A DNA stretch of 64,000 nucleotides from Geobacter sp. AOG1 (GTDB taxonomy: Bacteria; Desulfobacterota; Desulfuromonadia; Geobacterales; Geobacteraceae), in NCBI RefSeq assembly GCF_019972315.1, contig NZ_BLIZ01000001.1, forward strand, positions 3,600,472-3,664,471, given 5' to 3'. Each line of letters opens with the position of its first letter. Position 1 is the first letter of the stretch. Under the pieces are notes generated by a model. It was not told the origin of the DNA. It did no database searches and saw only the letters and a program-made list of their open reading frames with translations. This document shows, one piece after another, positions 27,572-39,118 of the stretch. Made by a program: the position numbers and the translations under genes.

Positions 27572-28432
27572 TCATCCCTTTTCCACATCGCGATGGGTTA
27601 CTTTTACCTGTACATTCCTGCCATTGAAAAAAACGCGCAACTGCTCGGTGATCACGACGGAACGGTGCCGCCCCCCCGTACAGCCGATGGAGATGGTCAA
27701 GTACGACTTCCCCTCCTGCCGGTAGGCGGGCAGGAGGAAGTCGAGCATCTCCTGCAGTTTTGCGAGAAAGGTTGCGGTCGCCGGTTTTTCCATGACAAAA
27801 CCGCGGACCCGCGGGTCGGTCCCGGGAAACGGCTTCAGTTCCGGGACGAAGTGGGGATTGGGGAGAAAGCGGACGTCGAACACCAGGTCGGATTCCAGGG
27901 GAATCCCGTACCGGTAACCGAATGACTGGAGATGGACCGTCATGCCGGCCGGCCCCTCCTCCCCTTTGAGGCGGGCGCTGACCAGTTCCTTGAGCTGGTG
28001 AACGTTCATCTCGGAAGTGTCGATTATCAGGGTTGCCAGCCTGCGAAGCCCTGCAAGGAGCTCCCGCTCCAGATGTATCCCCTCGGGGACCGAACCGCCG
28101 CTCTCCTGGACGGGATGCCGCCTGCGGGTTTCGGAGAAACGGCGGATAAGCACTTCGTCGGTGGCATCGAAGAAGATGATCTCGACCGTGTGCCCCGCAT
28201 CCCTGATCTGCTGGAAAACCTGTTCGTACCCTTCCAGAAAGTCGCGCCCCCGGATATCCATCACCAGCGCCACATCCCGCACCTTGTCCTTCGACTTGTC
28301 CACCAGTTCCACGAAGGTGGGAAAGAGGGTGATGGGGAGGTTGTCGAGGCAAAAGAACCCTTCGTCCTCCAGTACCCTTACCGCCGTGGATTTGCCGGAA
28401 CCGGAGAGGCCGGTGATGATGACGATCCGCAT
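27572..28432 (-). CDS. rapZ: RapZ-family nucleotide-binding protein (RNase adapter / YvcJ-like)
   Basis: 286 residues. Walker A GLSGSGKST at residues 8-16, then the ENLPITLFPTFVELV-like segment (DNLPITLFPTF) and the C-terminal domain with FDVRFLPNPH, LLPAYRQEGKSYLTISIGCTGG and HRSVVITEQL. In E. coli it adapts RNase E to small RNAs controlling glmS; in other bacteria the role is less clear. It is commonly encoded with ptsN/hprK and rpoN, as here, 1 nt after hprK. Confidence 0.95.
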   Translation of the reverse strand: MRIVIITGLSGSGKSTAVRVLEDEGFFCLDNLPITLFPTFVELVDKSKDKVRDVALVMDIRGRDFLEGYEQVFQQIRDAGHTVEIIFFDATDEVLIRRFSETRRRHPVQESGGSVPEGIHLERELLAGLRRLATLIIDTSEMNVHQLKELVSARLKGEEGPAGMTVHLQSFGYRYGIPLESDLVFDVRFLPNPHFVPELKPFPGTDPRVRGFVMEKPATATFLAKLQEMLDFLLPAYRQEGKSYLTISIGCTGGRHRSVVITEQLRVFFNGRNVQVKVTHRDVEKG

Positions 28433-28433
28433 G

Positions 28434-29393
28434 CTATTCGACCTCGTCGCCCAGGGGACGTACTTCCAGGCGTGCCAGGAGCTTTTCCTGGAACTCCCGC
28501 GCCGAGTGGTACCCCATCCCTTTGAGGAGGTGGTTACGCGCCGCCACCTCGATGATGGAGGTAAGGTTGCGCCCCGGCCGGACCGGTATCTTCAGGTGGG
28601 GAAGATCGACGCCGAGGATGGTGTAGCGCTGGTCGTCGATGCCGAGCCGGTCGTACTCCTGGGTCGAATCCCATTCCAGAAGCTCGATCACCATGTCGAT
28701 GATCTTCTTCTCCCGGATGGAGGAGACGCCGTAGAGATCCTTGATGTTGATGATGCCGAGGCCGCGGATTTCCATGAGGTGCTGGATCGCCGCGCCGGCC
28801 TGGCCCGCCAGTGCAGCGGGGACCTTTTTCTTGATGTAGACCACGTCGTCGGCCACCAGTCGGTGCCCCCGGATGACCAGGTCGAGGGCGCACTCGCTCT
28901 TGCCGATCCCGCTTTTTCCCAGAAGCAGTACCCCCACACCCAGCACGTCCACGAGGACCCCGTGGATGTTGGTTGTGGGAAGGAGCCGTTCCTCGAGAAA
29001 CTTGGTGATGAGGGAGATAAAGGTGGAAGACTGCAATGACGTGCCGAGCAGCGGTATTGAGGACTTTTCCGCCTCCAGCTTGAGGAACCAGGGGGGGTCG
29101 AGCCCCTTGGTGACAATGAAGCAGGATATGGGAAACGAGCAGAGATTGGCGACGAAGCGGATCGCCTGTTCCTCGGGGAGTTGCTGGAGATAGGAAATTT
29201 CCGTATTCCCCAGTACCTGGAGCCGGTCCGGATGCAGGTGCTCGGTATAGCCGGTAAGGGCAAGCCCCGGTTTCTGGATGCGGGAACTGTGGAGCCGGTG
29301 GGAAAGCCCCGTTTCGCCGGCGAGCAGGGTCAGGTCGAGGCCGTACTCCCGGTCCTCCAGCATGTCCTGGATGGAAAGGCTGATTGTATTCAC
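28434..29393 (-). CDS. hprK: HPr kinase/phosphorylase
   Basis: 319 residues. Walker A GKSGIGKS at about 159-166 preceded by HGVLVDVLGVGVLLL, and the HprK signature EIRGLGIINIKDLYG. It phosphorylates HPr at Ser46 using ATP or pyrophosphate and reverses the reaction. In proteobacteria with a partial PTS it is taken to tune regulatory functions. Its ATG overlaps the ptsN stop by 4 nt. Confidence 0.97.
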   Translation of the reverse strand: MNTISLSIQDMLEDREYGLDLTLLAGETGLSHRLHSSRIQKPGLALTGYTEHLHPDRLQVLGNTEISYLQQLPEEQAIRFVANLCSFPISCFIVTKGLDPPWFLKLEAEKSSIPLLGTSLQSSTFISLITKFLEERLLPTTNIHGVLVDVLGVGVLLLGKSGIGKSECALDLVIRGHRLVADDVVYIKKKVPAALAGQAGAAIQHLMEIRGLGIINIKDLYGVSSIREKKIIDMVIELLEWDSTQEYDRLGIDDQRYTILGVDLPHLKIPVRPGRNLTSIIEVAARNHLLKGMGYHSAREFQEKLLARLEVRPLGDEVE

Positions 29394-29866
29394 TGGTGGC
29401 TGTCCTGCTCCTGGATGATCTGGTGAATCGCCACGGCGTCGGCCACTTCCATGAGCCTGCGACGGACCCCCGGATCCTTGAGAATCCGGGAAATCCGCGC
29501 AAGCATTTTGAGGTGAATGCCAACGGCGTCCTGGGGCGCGATGAGCATGAAGAACAAACGTACCGGCTGGCCGTCCAGGGCACTGAATTCCACGCCGTTC
29601 CTGCTGCGGCCGAATGCCAGCACCAGTTCCCGTGCCTGCTTCAGTTTGCCGTGGGGAATGGCAATACCGTCGCCGATCCCGGTACTCCCCAGGCGCTCCC
29701 GTTCCAGCAGAACCCGGACAAGCTCGTCCCGCTCCAGGCCGGGATGACGTTCGGCAACCTGGCTGGCGAGTTCCGCCAGGACATCACTCTTGGTGGTAGC
29801 CACGAGCTCGGCAATGATGTCCGCCGGCTGCAGCAGAGTGCTCAGTTCCAGGGGCACAGGGCTCAA
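29390..29866 (-). CDS. ptsN: Nitrogen-regulatory PTS protein EIIA-Ntr
   Basis: 158 residues. Phospho-acceptor His72 in DGIAIPHGKL, followed by GVEFSALDGQPVRLFFMLIAPQ and HLKMLARISRIL, which are standard for the EIIA-Ntr/fructose fold. It typically sits near rpoN and hpf. Overlaps both neighbours by 4 nt (translational coupling). Confidence 0.96.
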   Translation of the reverse strand: MSPVPLELSTLLQPADIIAELVATTKSDVLAELASQVAERHPGLERDELVRVLLERERLGSTGIGDGIAIPHGKLKQARELVLAFGRSRNGVEFSALDGQPVRLFFMLIAPQDAVGIHLKMLARISRILKDPGVRRRLMEVADAVAIHQIIQEQDSHQ

Positions 29867-30411
29867 CCCTTGGTTGGCTCAATGAGGCCGTAGTTCCCGT
29901 CCTTGCGACGGTAGATCACGTTGATGTCCTCGGTCCCAGCATCGGTAAACACGAGGAAATCCTTGTGGAGAAGGTCCATCTGCATGACCGCCTCTTCGAC
30001 CGACATCGGTTTGATGGAGAAGGTGTTGGACTTTATGATGACGGGTTCCTGACGTTGATCGATACTTTCCGCCGCCACAACAGTCTTCCGGATCTGCCGG
30101 TCCCGGCTGTCGCTGGCCGCGGGCTTGTGCTCCTTGATCCGCTCTTTGTAGCGGCGCAGTTGCCGCTCTATCTTATCCACCACGGCATCGATGGCGGCAT
30201 ACATGTCGTTGGTTTCCTCCGCCGCTTTGATGGTAATCCCCTTCGCGGTGATGGTAACTTCCGCGGAGTGCCGGATCTTCTCAACGGTCAGGAACACCTG
30301 TGCCACAATCGGCTCGTCGATATATTTTTTAACCCGGTCCAGTTTTTCTTCCGCATAGCTTTTCAGGGCATCGCTCGGTTCCATGTGCCTGAATGTGGTT
30401 GCAATTTGCAT
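29863..30411 (-). CDS. hpf: Ribosome hibernation promoting factor, long form
   Basis: 182 residues: N-terminal S30AE/HPF domain (about 1-100, with EEKLDRVKKYIDEPI and YAAIDAVVDKIERQLRRYKERIK) and C-terminal dimerisation domain (about 125-182, IKSNTFSIKPMSVEEAVMQMDLLHKDFLVFTDAGTEDINVIYRRKDGNYGLIEP). Long HPF makes 100S ribosome dimers in stationary or starved cells. Lies between rpoN (45-nt gap) and ptsN. Confidence 0.97.
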   Translation of the reverse strand: MQIATTFRHMEPSDALKSYAEEKLDRVKKYIDEPIVAQVFLTVEKIRHSAEVTITAKGITIKAAEETNDMYAAIDAVVDKIERQLRRYKERIKEHKPAASDSRDRQIRKTVVAAESIDQRQEPVIIKSNTFSIKPMSVEEAVMQMDLLHKDFLVFTDAGTEDINVIYRRKDGNYGLIEPTKG

Positions 30412-30456
30412 AACAGCCTCCTTGTGATGTGCTCATCCGGACTTTCCGGATGACAA

Positions 30457-31908
30457 CTAGAATAGTCTTTTACGTTCCGACGACGACCCGATGCGGAGCA
30501 TTTCCCGGTACTTGGTGACCGTGCGGCGAGCGATATTGATGTTGTGGGCCGCGAGGAGTTCGGCCAGGCGTTGGTCGCTGTGCGGCTTGCGGGGGTCTTC
30601 GGCCTCAACGATCTCCTTGATCCTGTTCTTCACGCTCTCCGAAGCGATGAAGTCACCCTCGCCCGTGGAGATGCCGCTGTTGAAGAAATATTTCAGTTCG
30701 AACAGCCCCTGGGGAGTCTGCATGTATTTGTTGGTGGTGACACGGCTGATGGTGGATTCGTGCATGCCGATGTCCTCGGCCACGTCCCTCAGGACCAGCG
30801 GCTTGAGATATTCGATCCCCCGATCGAAGAAATCGCGCTGGAATTTGACAATGCTTTTGGCCACCTTGTAAATGGTCCGCTGACGCTGATGGATGCTCTT
30901 GATGAGCCACATGGCCGAACGCATCTTGTCGTTCACATACTCTTCGGCATGCGCATCGAGCTGCTTCCCCGCCTTGCCGTCGGTGACATAGAGGGGGTTG
31001 ATGCGGAGGTTGGGGAGCCCATCGTCGTTGAGCATCACCACGTACTCCTCGCCGTTCTTGTGGACAAATATGTCGGCCGAGATGTACTGGACCTCTTCCT
31101 GCCCATAGATCCGCCCCGGTTTCGGGTCGAGGGTGGCGAGGAAGCCGGCCGTCGCGAGGATGTCTTCCACGTCCACCCCGCAGGCTCGTGCTATCTGCTT
31201 GTATTTTCGCAGTTCCAGGTCTTTCAGGTGGTCCCGGAGAATCGCCTCGGCCAGACTTTCCCCCATGCCGAGCTGCCGGACCTGGAGGAGAAGACACTCC
31301 CGCAAGTCCCGGGCACCGACGCCGGGAGGGTCGAAATCCTGTATCCGGCCAAGCACCGCCTCCACGAACGACTCCTCAACCTGGCAGGCGGCCCCCACAT
31401 CGCCGAGGGATGCACGGAAATAACCGTCTTCGTCGATGTTGCCGATGATCTCGGCTCCGACCTCTACTTCCTTCTCCACGAGCCGGGTGAGGTTGAGCTG
31501 CCACATGAGATGGTCGAACAGTGTCCCCTTCTTGGTCAGGATGTTTTCGTAGGAGGGACGGTCATCGTCATCGTCGTAGTATTGCTCGCCGGCACTGTAA
31601 TTATACCCTTCCAGATAGCTGTCCCAGTCCATTTCCCGCAGGGTTTCCTCCCCCGCCTTGACCTCCTGGAAATCCTCCTCTTTGGACTGCGGCTGCTCCT
31701 CCTTCTCCGCAAGGGCCAGCTGTTCCGCCTCCCTTGACTCTTCCATCTCCAGTACTTCATCGAGAACAGGGTTTTCTTCCAGCTCCTGGCGCACCACGTC
31801 TTGCAGCTCCAGCCGGGAAAGCTGGAGTAATTTGATGGCCTGCTGCAACTGGGGGGTCATCACCAGTTGCTGGCTCATCTTCATCTGTTGGCGCATTTCA
31901 ATGGCCAT
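30457..31908 (-). CDS. rpoN: RNA polymerase sigma-54 factor
   Basis: 483 residues. Region I is Gln/Leu-rich (QQMKMSQQLVMTPQLQQAIKLLQLSRLEL), then the acidic region II, the core-binding domain (DFDPPGVGARDLRECLLLQ), a HTH segment (DVAEDIGMHESTISRVTTNKYMQTPQG) and the C-terminal RpoN box ARRTVTKYREML. The window holds two sigma-54 promoter matches and one sigma-54 activator gene, which could be its clients. Confidence 0.98.
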   Translation of the reverse strand: MAIEMRQQMKMSQQLVMTPQLQQAIKLLQLSRLELQDVVRQELEENPVLDEVLEMEESREAEQLALAEKEEQPQSKEEDFQEVKAGEETLREMDWDSYLEGYNYSAGEQYYDDDDDRPSYENILTKKGTLFDHLMWQLNLTRLVEKEVEVGAEIIGNIDEDGYFRASLGDVGAACQVEESFVEAVLGRIQDFDPPGVGARDLRECLLLQVRQLGMGESLAEAILRDHLKDLELRKYKQIARACGVDVEDILATAGFLATLDPKPGRIYGQEEVQYISADIFVHKNGEEYVVMLNDDGLPNLRINPLYVTDGKAGKQLDAHAEEYVNDKMRSAMWLIKSIHQRQRTIYKVAKSIVKFQRDFFDRGIEYLKPLVLRDVAEDIGMHESTISRVTTNKYMQTPQGLFELKYFFNSGISTGEGDFIASESVKNRIKEIVEAEDPRKPHSDQRLAELLAAHNINIARRTVTKYREMLRIGSSSERKRLF

Positions 31909-31974
31909 AAAACCCGACGTACCTCAATCTCTGAGAATAGTAATTACAGGTTGAAACTCAACATTCGACAATGC

Positions 31975-32715
31975 TCAAAGTCGGAACTTCTCCCCCAGAT
32001 ATATCTCCCGCGCCTTCTTGCTCGCGGCAATCTGTTCCGGATTGCCGCATTCCAGGACTACACCGTCGTTGAGAATATACGCCTTGTCGCAGACACCAAG
32101 GGTCTCCCGCACATTGTGGTCCGAGATGAGTATCCCCATCCCCTTCGCCTTGAGGTCGGTGATGACGTTCTGGATGTCGATGACCGCCAACGGATCGATA
32201 CCGGCAAAAGGCTCATCGAGAAGAATGAACAGCGGATCGGTGGCCAGGGCGCGGGCGATTTCCACCCGGCGGCGCTCTCCGCCGGAAAGGGAATACCCTT
32301 TGTTCTTGGCAATGTGGGTTATGCGGAACTCCGCCATGAGCTCATCCGCCCGTTCCCGGCGCTGCCGCAGGTCCATGTCCCTGGTTTCCAGTACCGCCAG
32401 AAGGTTGTCCTCGACGGTGAGCTTACGGAACACCGAAGGTTCCTGGGGGAGATAACTGATACCCCTGCGAGCCCGCTGGTACATGGGGAGTTCGGTTATC
32501 GCCGCACCATTGAGAAACACCTCTCCGCTGTCCGGACGGCAGAGTCCGACCACCATGTAAAACGTCGTGGTCTTGCCGGCGCCGTTCGGGCCGAGAAGCC
32601 CCACAACCTCACCCGTGGCGACTTCGAGATCGACACTGTTCACCACGGTCCGCGAACGGTAGCTCTTGCGCAACCCTTGGGTGGAAAGAGTCTGGTTAAG
32701 GCTTTGCGCCGACAT
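31975..32715 (-). CDS. lptB: LPS export ABC transporter ATPase LptB
   Basis: 246 residues. Walker [10 protein letters not shown], signature [15 protein letters not shown], Walker [15 protein letters not shown], and the H-loop in [11 protein letters not shown]. Cytosolic ATPase driving LPS extraction by LptFG (not in the window). Overlaps lptA by 20 nt. Confidence 0.97.
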   Translation of the reverse strand: MSAQSLNQTLSTQGLRKSYRSRTVVNSVDLEVATGEVVGLLGPNGAGKTTTFYMVVGLCRPDSGEVFLNGAAITELPMYQRARRGISYLPQEPSVFRKLTVEDNLLAVLETRDMDLRQRRERADELMAEFRITHIAKNKGYSLSGGERRRVEIARALATDPLFILLDEPFAGIDPLAVIDIQNVITDLKAKGMGILISDHNVRETLGVCDKAYILNDGVVLECGNPEQIAASKKAREIYLGEKFRL

Positions 32716-33205
32716 TCTGCCCTTTCCCCTTGGTGTTTATGGTCGCCTCGACGCGGCCCTTGCCGCCGACCACCACGCTCCTCTGTTCATCGACGAAGTA
32801 GGTGATCACCTCGCCGGTGACGGTATCTTCCCCCTGAAAAACCTTCGGTTTGCCGCCATCCAGGGTGATCTTGGCTCCACGCCGCTCGTATACGGCATGT
32901 TCCGCCTCGCCACGGCGGTTTTCCTGGACGATGCGTACGTTGCCGAAGGCCTCGACCCGGTCCACCTCCTTGTCTTTATCGGCATAGTACACAACCAGCC
33001 GGTCGGAATAGATGGTGAGGTCATCCTGGCGGGCCACGACATTGCCGGAAAAGGTTGCGGTCCCGGCAGCGTTATCGGTAAGCAACTCGTTCGACTTTAT
33101 TTTTATAGGCTGGTCATTCCGTTTGGTTGCACTGTCACCGGCGGCAAACACACCAGCTACCATGACCATACAGAGGAAAACAGCCAAAAATCCCGTGCGC
33201 ATCAC
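32696..33205 (-). CDS. lptA: LPS periplasmic bridge protein LptA (OstA-like)
   Basis: 169 residues. Signal peptide about 1-22 (VFAAG), then the OstA jelly-roll ([42 protein letters not shown]). Sits between lptB and lptC with overlaps on both sides (20 and 4 nt). Confidence 0.93.
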   Translation of the reverse strand: MMRTGFLAVFLCMVMVAGVFAAGDSATKRNDQPIKIKSNELLTDNAAGTATFSGNVVARQDDLTIYSDRLVVYYADKDKEVDRVEAFGNVRIVQENRRGEAEHAVYERRGAKITLDGGKPKVFQGEDTVTGEVITYFVDEQRSVVVGGKGRVEATINTKGKGQNVGAKP

Positions 33206-33768
33206 TTTCCTGCCCCGCTTCTTATGCTCGTCGTCACGTCGCGGAGAATTTTCAGATTCCGCGTGCCGGTCACCATCTCCATCCCCACCCCTTCAAGCGT
33301 CAGTTTCTTGTCCGTATACCTGACGTGGTCCGGGGTGCGGAGCAGGCCGGAAGCAGCCACATACTCCGCCGTGGCGGAAGAGAACTCCATCCCGCTGACA
33401 CTTCTCGCCTCCACCCGGCCGGCCAGCTTAACATCCCTGCTCTTGTTGTCATAGTCTGCCCGATCGGCAGTCAGGGTAAGGTCACCAGTCTGCCGATCCC
33501 CTGTTACGACCATGCGAACGCTCGTCAGATGGGTCTTGTCGTGCACCTTGTCGTACTCCGCCTTGTCGGCCACGAGGTCCCATTTCTTGACACCATCCCT
33601 GGTCTCGGTGAAGTGGATTTTCTGCAGAGAAACATCTACATTTCTGGGCAGCCCTGGAGGCACCGGGGGCTGACGTTTATCCGAGGAGACCTTGAGGACG
33701 ATGGTGGCTATAAGGGATCCACCGGCAATCACTATGATCACGGCAAGTATCAGCCTGATTTTGTTCAT
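33202..33768 (-). CDS. lptC: LPS export protein LptC
   Basis: 188 residues from the ATG at 33768 (a GTG three codons upstream is possible). Single N-terminal membrane anchor (about 5-25), then a periplasmic LptC-type jelly-roll (VSLQKIHFTETRDGVKKWDLVADKAEYD ...). Links the inner-membrane LptB2FG complex to LptA. Its stop overlaps the lptA start. Confidence 0.9.
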   Translation of the reverse strand: MNKIRLILAVIIVIAGGSLIATIVLKVSSDKRQPPVPPGLPRNVDVSLQKIHFTETRDGVKKWDLVADKAEYDKVHDKTHLTSVRMVVTGDRQTGDLTLTADRADYDNKSRDVKLAGRVEARSVSGMEFSSATAEYVAASGLLRTPDHVRYTDKKLTLEGVGMEMVTGTRNLKILRDVTTSIRSGAGK

Positions 33769-33949
33769 ACAAATCACACTCTCGGGCGAAGTATACCATC
33801 TCGCCCAAGGGGTGTAAAGCGCTTTGTGGCGGGCATTGGAAGAATTGGCACAAAGATTGAAGAAGGGGGAAAATCGCGGACGGGGGGGGGTGGTACGGGT
33901 CAGCTTTGGAGGGCTTTAGAATCGTGTATCGGAAAGAAGGAACGTATGT

Positions 33950-34465
33950 TCAGCCGAAATAACGGGCGGTGACCGACTCCCATGCCCCCTGCTGCTTGAG
34001 GATAAGGTCGCAGATCTCCCGCACGGCACCCCACCCACCGCGGTTGCGCGCCACGAAGTGGACATAGGGGAACACATCCTCCACAGCATCGGCGGGAGCG
34101 GCGGCAAAACCGACCCGGCGCATGACCGGGATGTCGATGACGTCGTCCCCCATGAATGCCACCTGCTCATCGGCAAGGCCCGTATCGGCGAGGATCTTCA
34201 GGTAGGGAGTGAGTTTGTCGAGGGACTTCTGGAAGACCCGGTCAATGCCGAGTTCAGCGGCCCGATTGGTCACCACAATCGACGCGCGCCCCGAGATGAT
34301 CCCCACTTCGATACCGGCACGCTGCAGCATCTTGATACCATGGCCATCCTTGACGTTGAAGAACTTGGATTCCACACCGTTGGAATCGAAGATGATGCGG
34401 CCGTCGGTCATCACCCCGTCAATGTCGAGGAGCAGCAGTTTTATCTTTTTCAGTCGTTCTTCCAT
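33950..34465 (-). CDS. kdsC: 3-deoxy-D-manno-octulosonate 8-phosphate phosphatase
   Basis: 171 residues from the ATG at 34465 (MEERLKKIKLLLLDIDGVMTDG); an ATG six codons upstream (34483) is equally open. HAD-family motif I DIDGVMTDG, motif II (GIISGRAS) and motif III/IV (FMGDDVIDIPVMRRVGFAAAPADA). Removes phosphate from KDO-8-P in LPS core synthesis. Part of the kds/lpt operon. Confidence 0.94.
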   Translation of the reverse strand: MEERLKKIKLLLLDIDGVMTDGRIIFDSNGVESKFFNVKDGHGIKMLQRAGIEVGIISGRASIVVTNRAAELGIDRVFQKSLDKLTPYLKILADTGLADEQVAFMGDDVIDIPVMRRVGFAAAPADAVEDVFPYVHFVARNRGGWGAVREICDLILKQQGAWESVTARYFG

Positions 34466-34507
34466 GTAGTCAAACCATCCCAAGTACAGTGGCGAAACGT
34501 GAATTTT

Positions 34508-34606
34508 TTGTCAGGTCAAGGCGTGCGAGGAGCGGGGAGCGAGGCGTACATGAAAGTACGTTGAGCACGACGCGACGAAGCACAACGCAGAGCTGGCGAA
34601 AAAGGC
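34508..34606. repeat. Dispersed intergenic repeat, copy 2
   Basis: A roughly 100-nt element between kdsC and kdsD: AGGCGTGCGAGGAGCGGGGA, then GCGAGGCGTACATGAAAGTA, then CGTTGAGCACGACGCGACGA. It has a small dyad GTACATGAAAGTAC in its middle. Related in layout to 8165-8215. Confidence 0.65.
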
Positions 34607-34612
34607 ACGTTT

Positions 34613-35578
34613 CTATGCTATTCCAGCCTTTAGGAGGTCATGCAGATGCACCACCCCCACCGGTCGCGGATCGTTATCCGAATCGAATACGAACAGGGAG
34701 GTGATGGAAAACTCCTCCATCCGCTGCAACGCCTTGGCGGCAAGCTCGCTCCGCCTGATCCGCTTGGGATTGCGGCTCATGAGTCGCTCGGCGGGCTGAT
34801 TGATGATATCAATCCCCTTCTCCAGGGCACGTCGCAGATCGCCGTCGGTGATGACCCCCACAAGGGCGCCGGTGGCATCGGTCACGCCGGCAATTCCCAG
34901 CCCCTTGGCGGTAATGACGAAGAGGGCCTCCCGCATGAGGGTATCCGCCGGCACCAGCGGCACGGCGTTGCCGGCATGCATCAGCTCTTCCACGGTCAGG
35001 ATCAGCTTCTTCCCGAGGGCGCCGCCGGGATGGAAGAGGGCGAAGTCCTCGGCTTTGAACCCACGTTCCAGAAGGAGTGCCACGGCCAGGGCGTCCCCCA
35101 TGGCAAGGGTGGCGGTGGTAGAGGCGGTGGGAGCCAGCCCAAGGGGGCAGGCCTCCTCCTTCACCGAGATATCGAGGAAGACGTCCCCCGCCTTCGCCAG
35201 GGTTGACGCGGCATTGCCGGACATGGAAATGAGGGAGGCTCCGAGGCGCTTGATGACGGGGAGGATGCGGACCACCTCCTCGGTCTCGCCGCTGTTGGAG
35301 ATGGCGATCACCACGTCACCCTTCATGATCATCCCCAGGTCCCCGTGGATCCCTTCCGCCGGGTGGAGGAAAAAGGCCGGCGTACCGGTAGACGCCATGG
35401 TGGAGGCGATCTTCTGGCCGACGAGCCCCGATTTACCCATGCCGGTCACCACGACGCGCCCCTTGGAATCGAGGACCAGTCGCACCGCCCGCTCGAACTC
35501 GCCGTTGATGGTCTCGGCCAGGGCAAGGAGTGCCTCTGCCTCGATCCGTATGACTTTTTTCGCTTCTTCGAGAATCAT
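34613..35578 (-). CDS. kdsD: Arabinose-5-phosphate isomerase (KdsD/KpsF family)
   Basis: 321 residues: SIS sugar-isomerase domain (about 38-180; VTGMGKSGLVGQKIASTMASTGTPAFFLHPAEGIHGDLGMI) and a pair of CBS domains (about 205-321). Makes arabinose 5-phosphate from ribulose 5-phosphate, the first step to KDO. Confidence 0.96.
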   Translation of the reverse strand: MILEEAKKVIRIEAEALLALAETINGEFERAVRLVLDSKGRVVVTGMGKSGLVGQKIASTMASTGTPAFFLHPAEGIHGDLGMIMKGDVVIAISNSGETEEVVRILPVIKRLGASLISMSGNAASTLAKAGDVFLDISVKEEACPLGLAPTASTTATLAMGDALAVALLLERGFKAEDFALFHPGGALGKKLILTVEELMHAGNAVPLVPADTLMREALFVITAKGLGIAGVTDATGALVGVITDGDLRRALEKGIDIINQPAERLMSRNPKRIRRSELAAKALQRMEEFSITSLFVFDSDNDPRPVGVVHLHDLLKAGIA

Positions 35579-35582
35579 TGAA

Positions 35583-35690
35583 ACCCCGGGAACCGGGATC
35601 CGAGATCCGGGAACCGGGATCCGGGAACCAGTAAAAAAAAGCCAAAAGCCTTTCCTGGTCCCGAGTCCCGAGTCCCGAGTCCCGAGCCCC
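35583..35690. repeat. GGGATCC / GAGTCCC dispersed repeats between kdsA and kdsD
   Basis: The 111-nt gap consists of GGGAACCGGGATCCGAGATCC-type phrases on the left and a triple GTCCCGA(G) run on the right (TCCCGAGTCCCGAGTCCCGA), around an A8 tract. It may fold into a long imperfect hairpin. Same family as 13205-13361 and 63125-63212. Confidence 0.6.
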
Positions 35691-36508
35691 TATTTTACGA
35701 TGGCGTCGATCGCCTTGAGCTTCTTCAGTAGCAACGGCAGATCATCCAGCTTGATGGAGTTGGGTCCGTCACAGAGCGCCTTCTCCGGGTCTTCGTGGAC
35801 CTCCATGAAGATGCCATCGATGCCGGTCGCCACCGCGGCCCGGGAGAGGTACTCCACGAACTCCCGTTGACCGCCGGAGGAGCCCCCCTGGCCGCCGGGA
35901 AGTTGGACGCTGTGGGTGGCGTCGAACACCACCGGATAGCCCGTTGAGCGCATTATCGGGATGCTCCGCATGTCCGAAACCAGATTGTTGTAGCCAAAAG
36001 AGACCCCCCGCTCGGTCAGGATGATCTTGTCGTTGCCGGTGGATGCGGCCTTCCCCACCACATTCGGCATATCCCACGGAGCGAGGAACTGCCCCTTCTT
36101 GATGTTGACCACCCGGCCGGTGGCGGCAACGGCCACCACCAGGTCGGTCTGGCGGCAGAGAAAGGCCGGAATCTGGATGACGTCGAGCACCTCGGCGGCA
36201 GGGCCGACCTGCTCGATGGAGTGGATGTCGGAAAGGACCGGTACGCCGAGGGCTTCCTTGACCTTGGCAAGGATCGCCAGCCCCTCTTTTATGCCGGGAC
36301 CGCGATAGGAAGTGACCGAGGTGCGGTTCGCCTTGTCGTAGGAGGCCTTGAAGATGAGAGGGATGGAGACCCCGTTGCAGATGGTCATGAGCCGTTCGGC
36401 GGTACGCAGGGTCGTCGCCTCGTTCTCCATGACGCACGGCCCGGCAATGAGCACAAGCGGCCGGTCGCCGCCGATCTTCACATTACCGATGATGATTTCT
36501 TTTACCAT
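35690..36508 (-). CDS. kdsA: KDO-8-phosphate synthase (2-dehydro-3-deoxyphosphooctonate aldolase)
   Basis: 272 residues. [41 protein letters not shown] and [11 protein letters not shown] are family signatures. Condenses PEP with arabinose 5-phosphate. The Cys in GPCVMEN is the residue that serves as metal ligand in metal-dependent forms (established family knowledge). Followed by the repeat-filled gap to kdsD. Confidence 0.97.
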   Translation of the reverse strand: MVKEIIIGNVKIGGDRPLVLIAGPCVMENEATTLRTAERLMTICNGVSIPLIFKASYDKANRTSVTSYRGPGIKEGLAILAKVKEALGVPVLSDIHSIEQVGPAAEVLDVIQIPAFLCRQTDLVVAVAATGRVVNIKKGQFLAPWDMPNVVGKAASTGNDKIILTERGVSFGYNNLVSDMRSIPIMRSTGYPVVFDATHSVQLPGGQGGSSGGQREFVEYLSRAAVATGIDGIFMEVHEDPEKALCDGPNSIKLDDLPLLLKKLKAIDAIVK

Positions 36509-36533
36509 GGGGACTCCTTATCCTTCACCCGAG

Positions 36534-38985
<2,452 letters not shown>

Positions 38986-39118
38986 GGGACCGGGGGACCT
39001 TCCTTCGTGGAGTAGTGTCCCCCATGACAGGCATGTGGCGGGACGTAGTAAGTTACCCCAAAAGGTCGGGACGTGTCAAGGAGGGAAATCCGAATCAGGG
39101 ACCGACTCGGAGTGCTTG

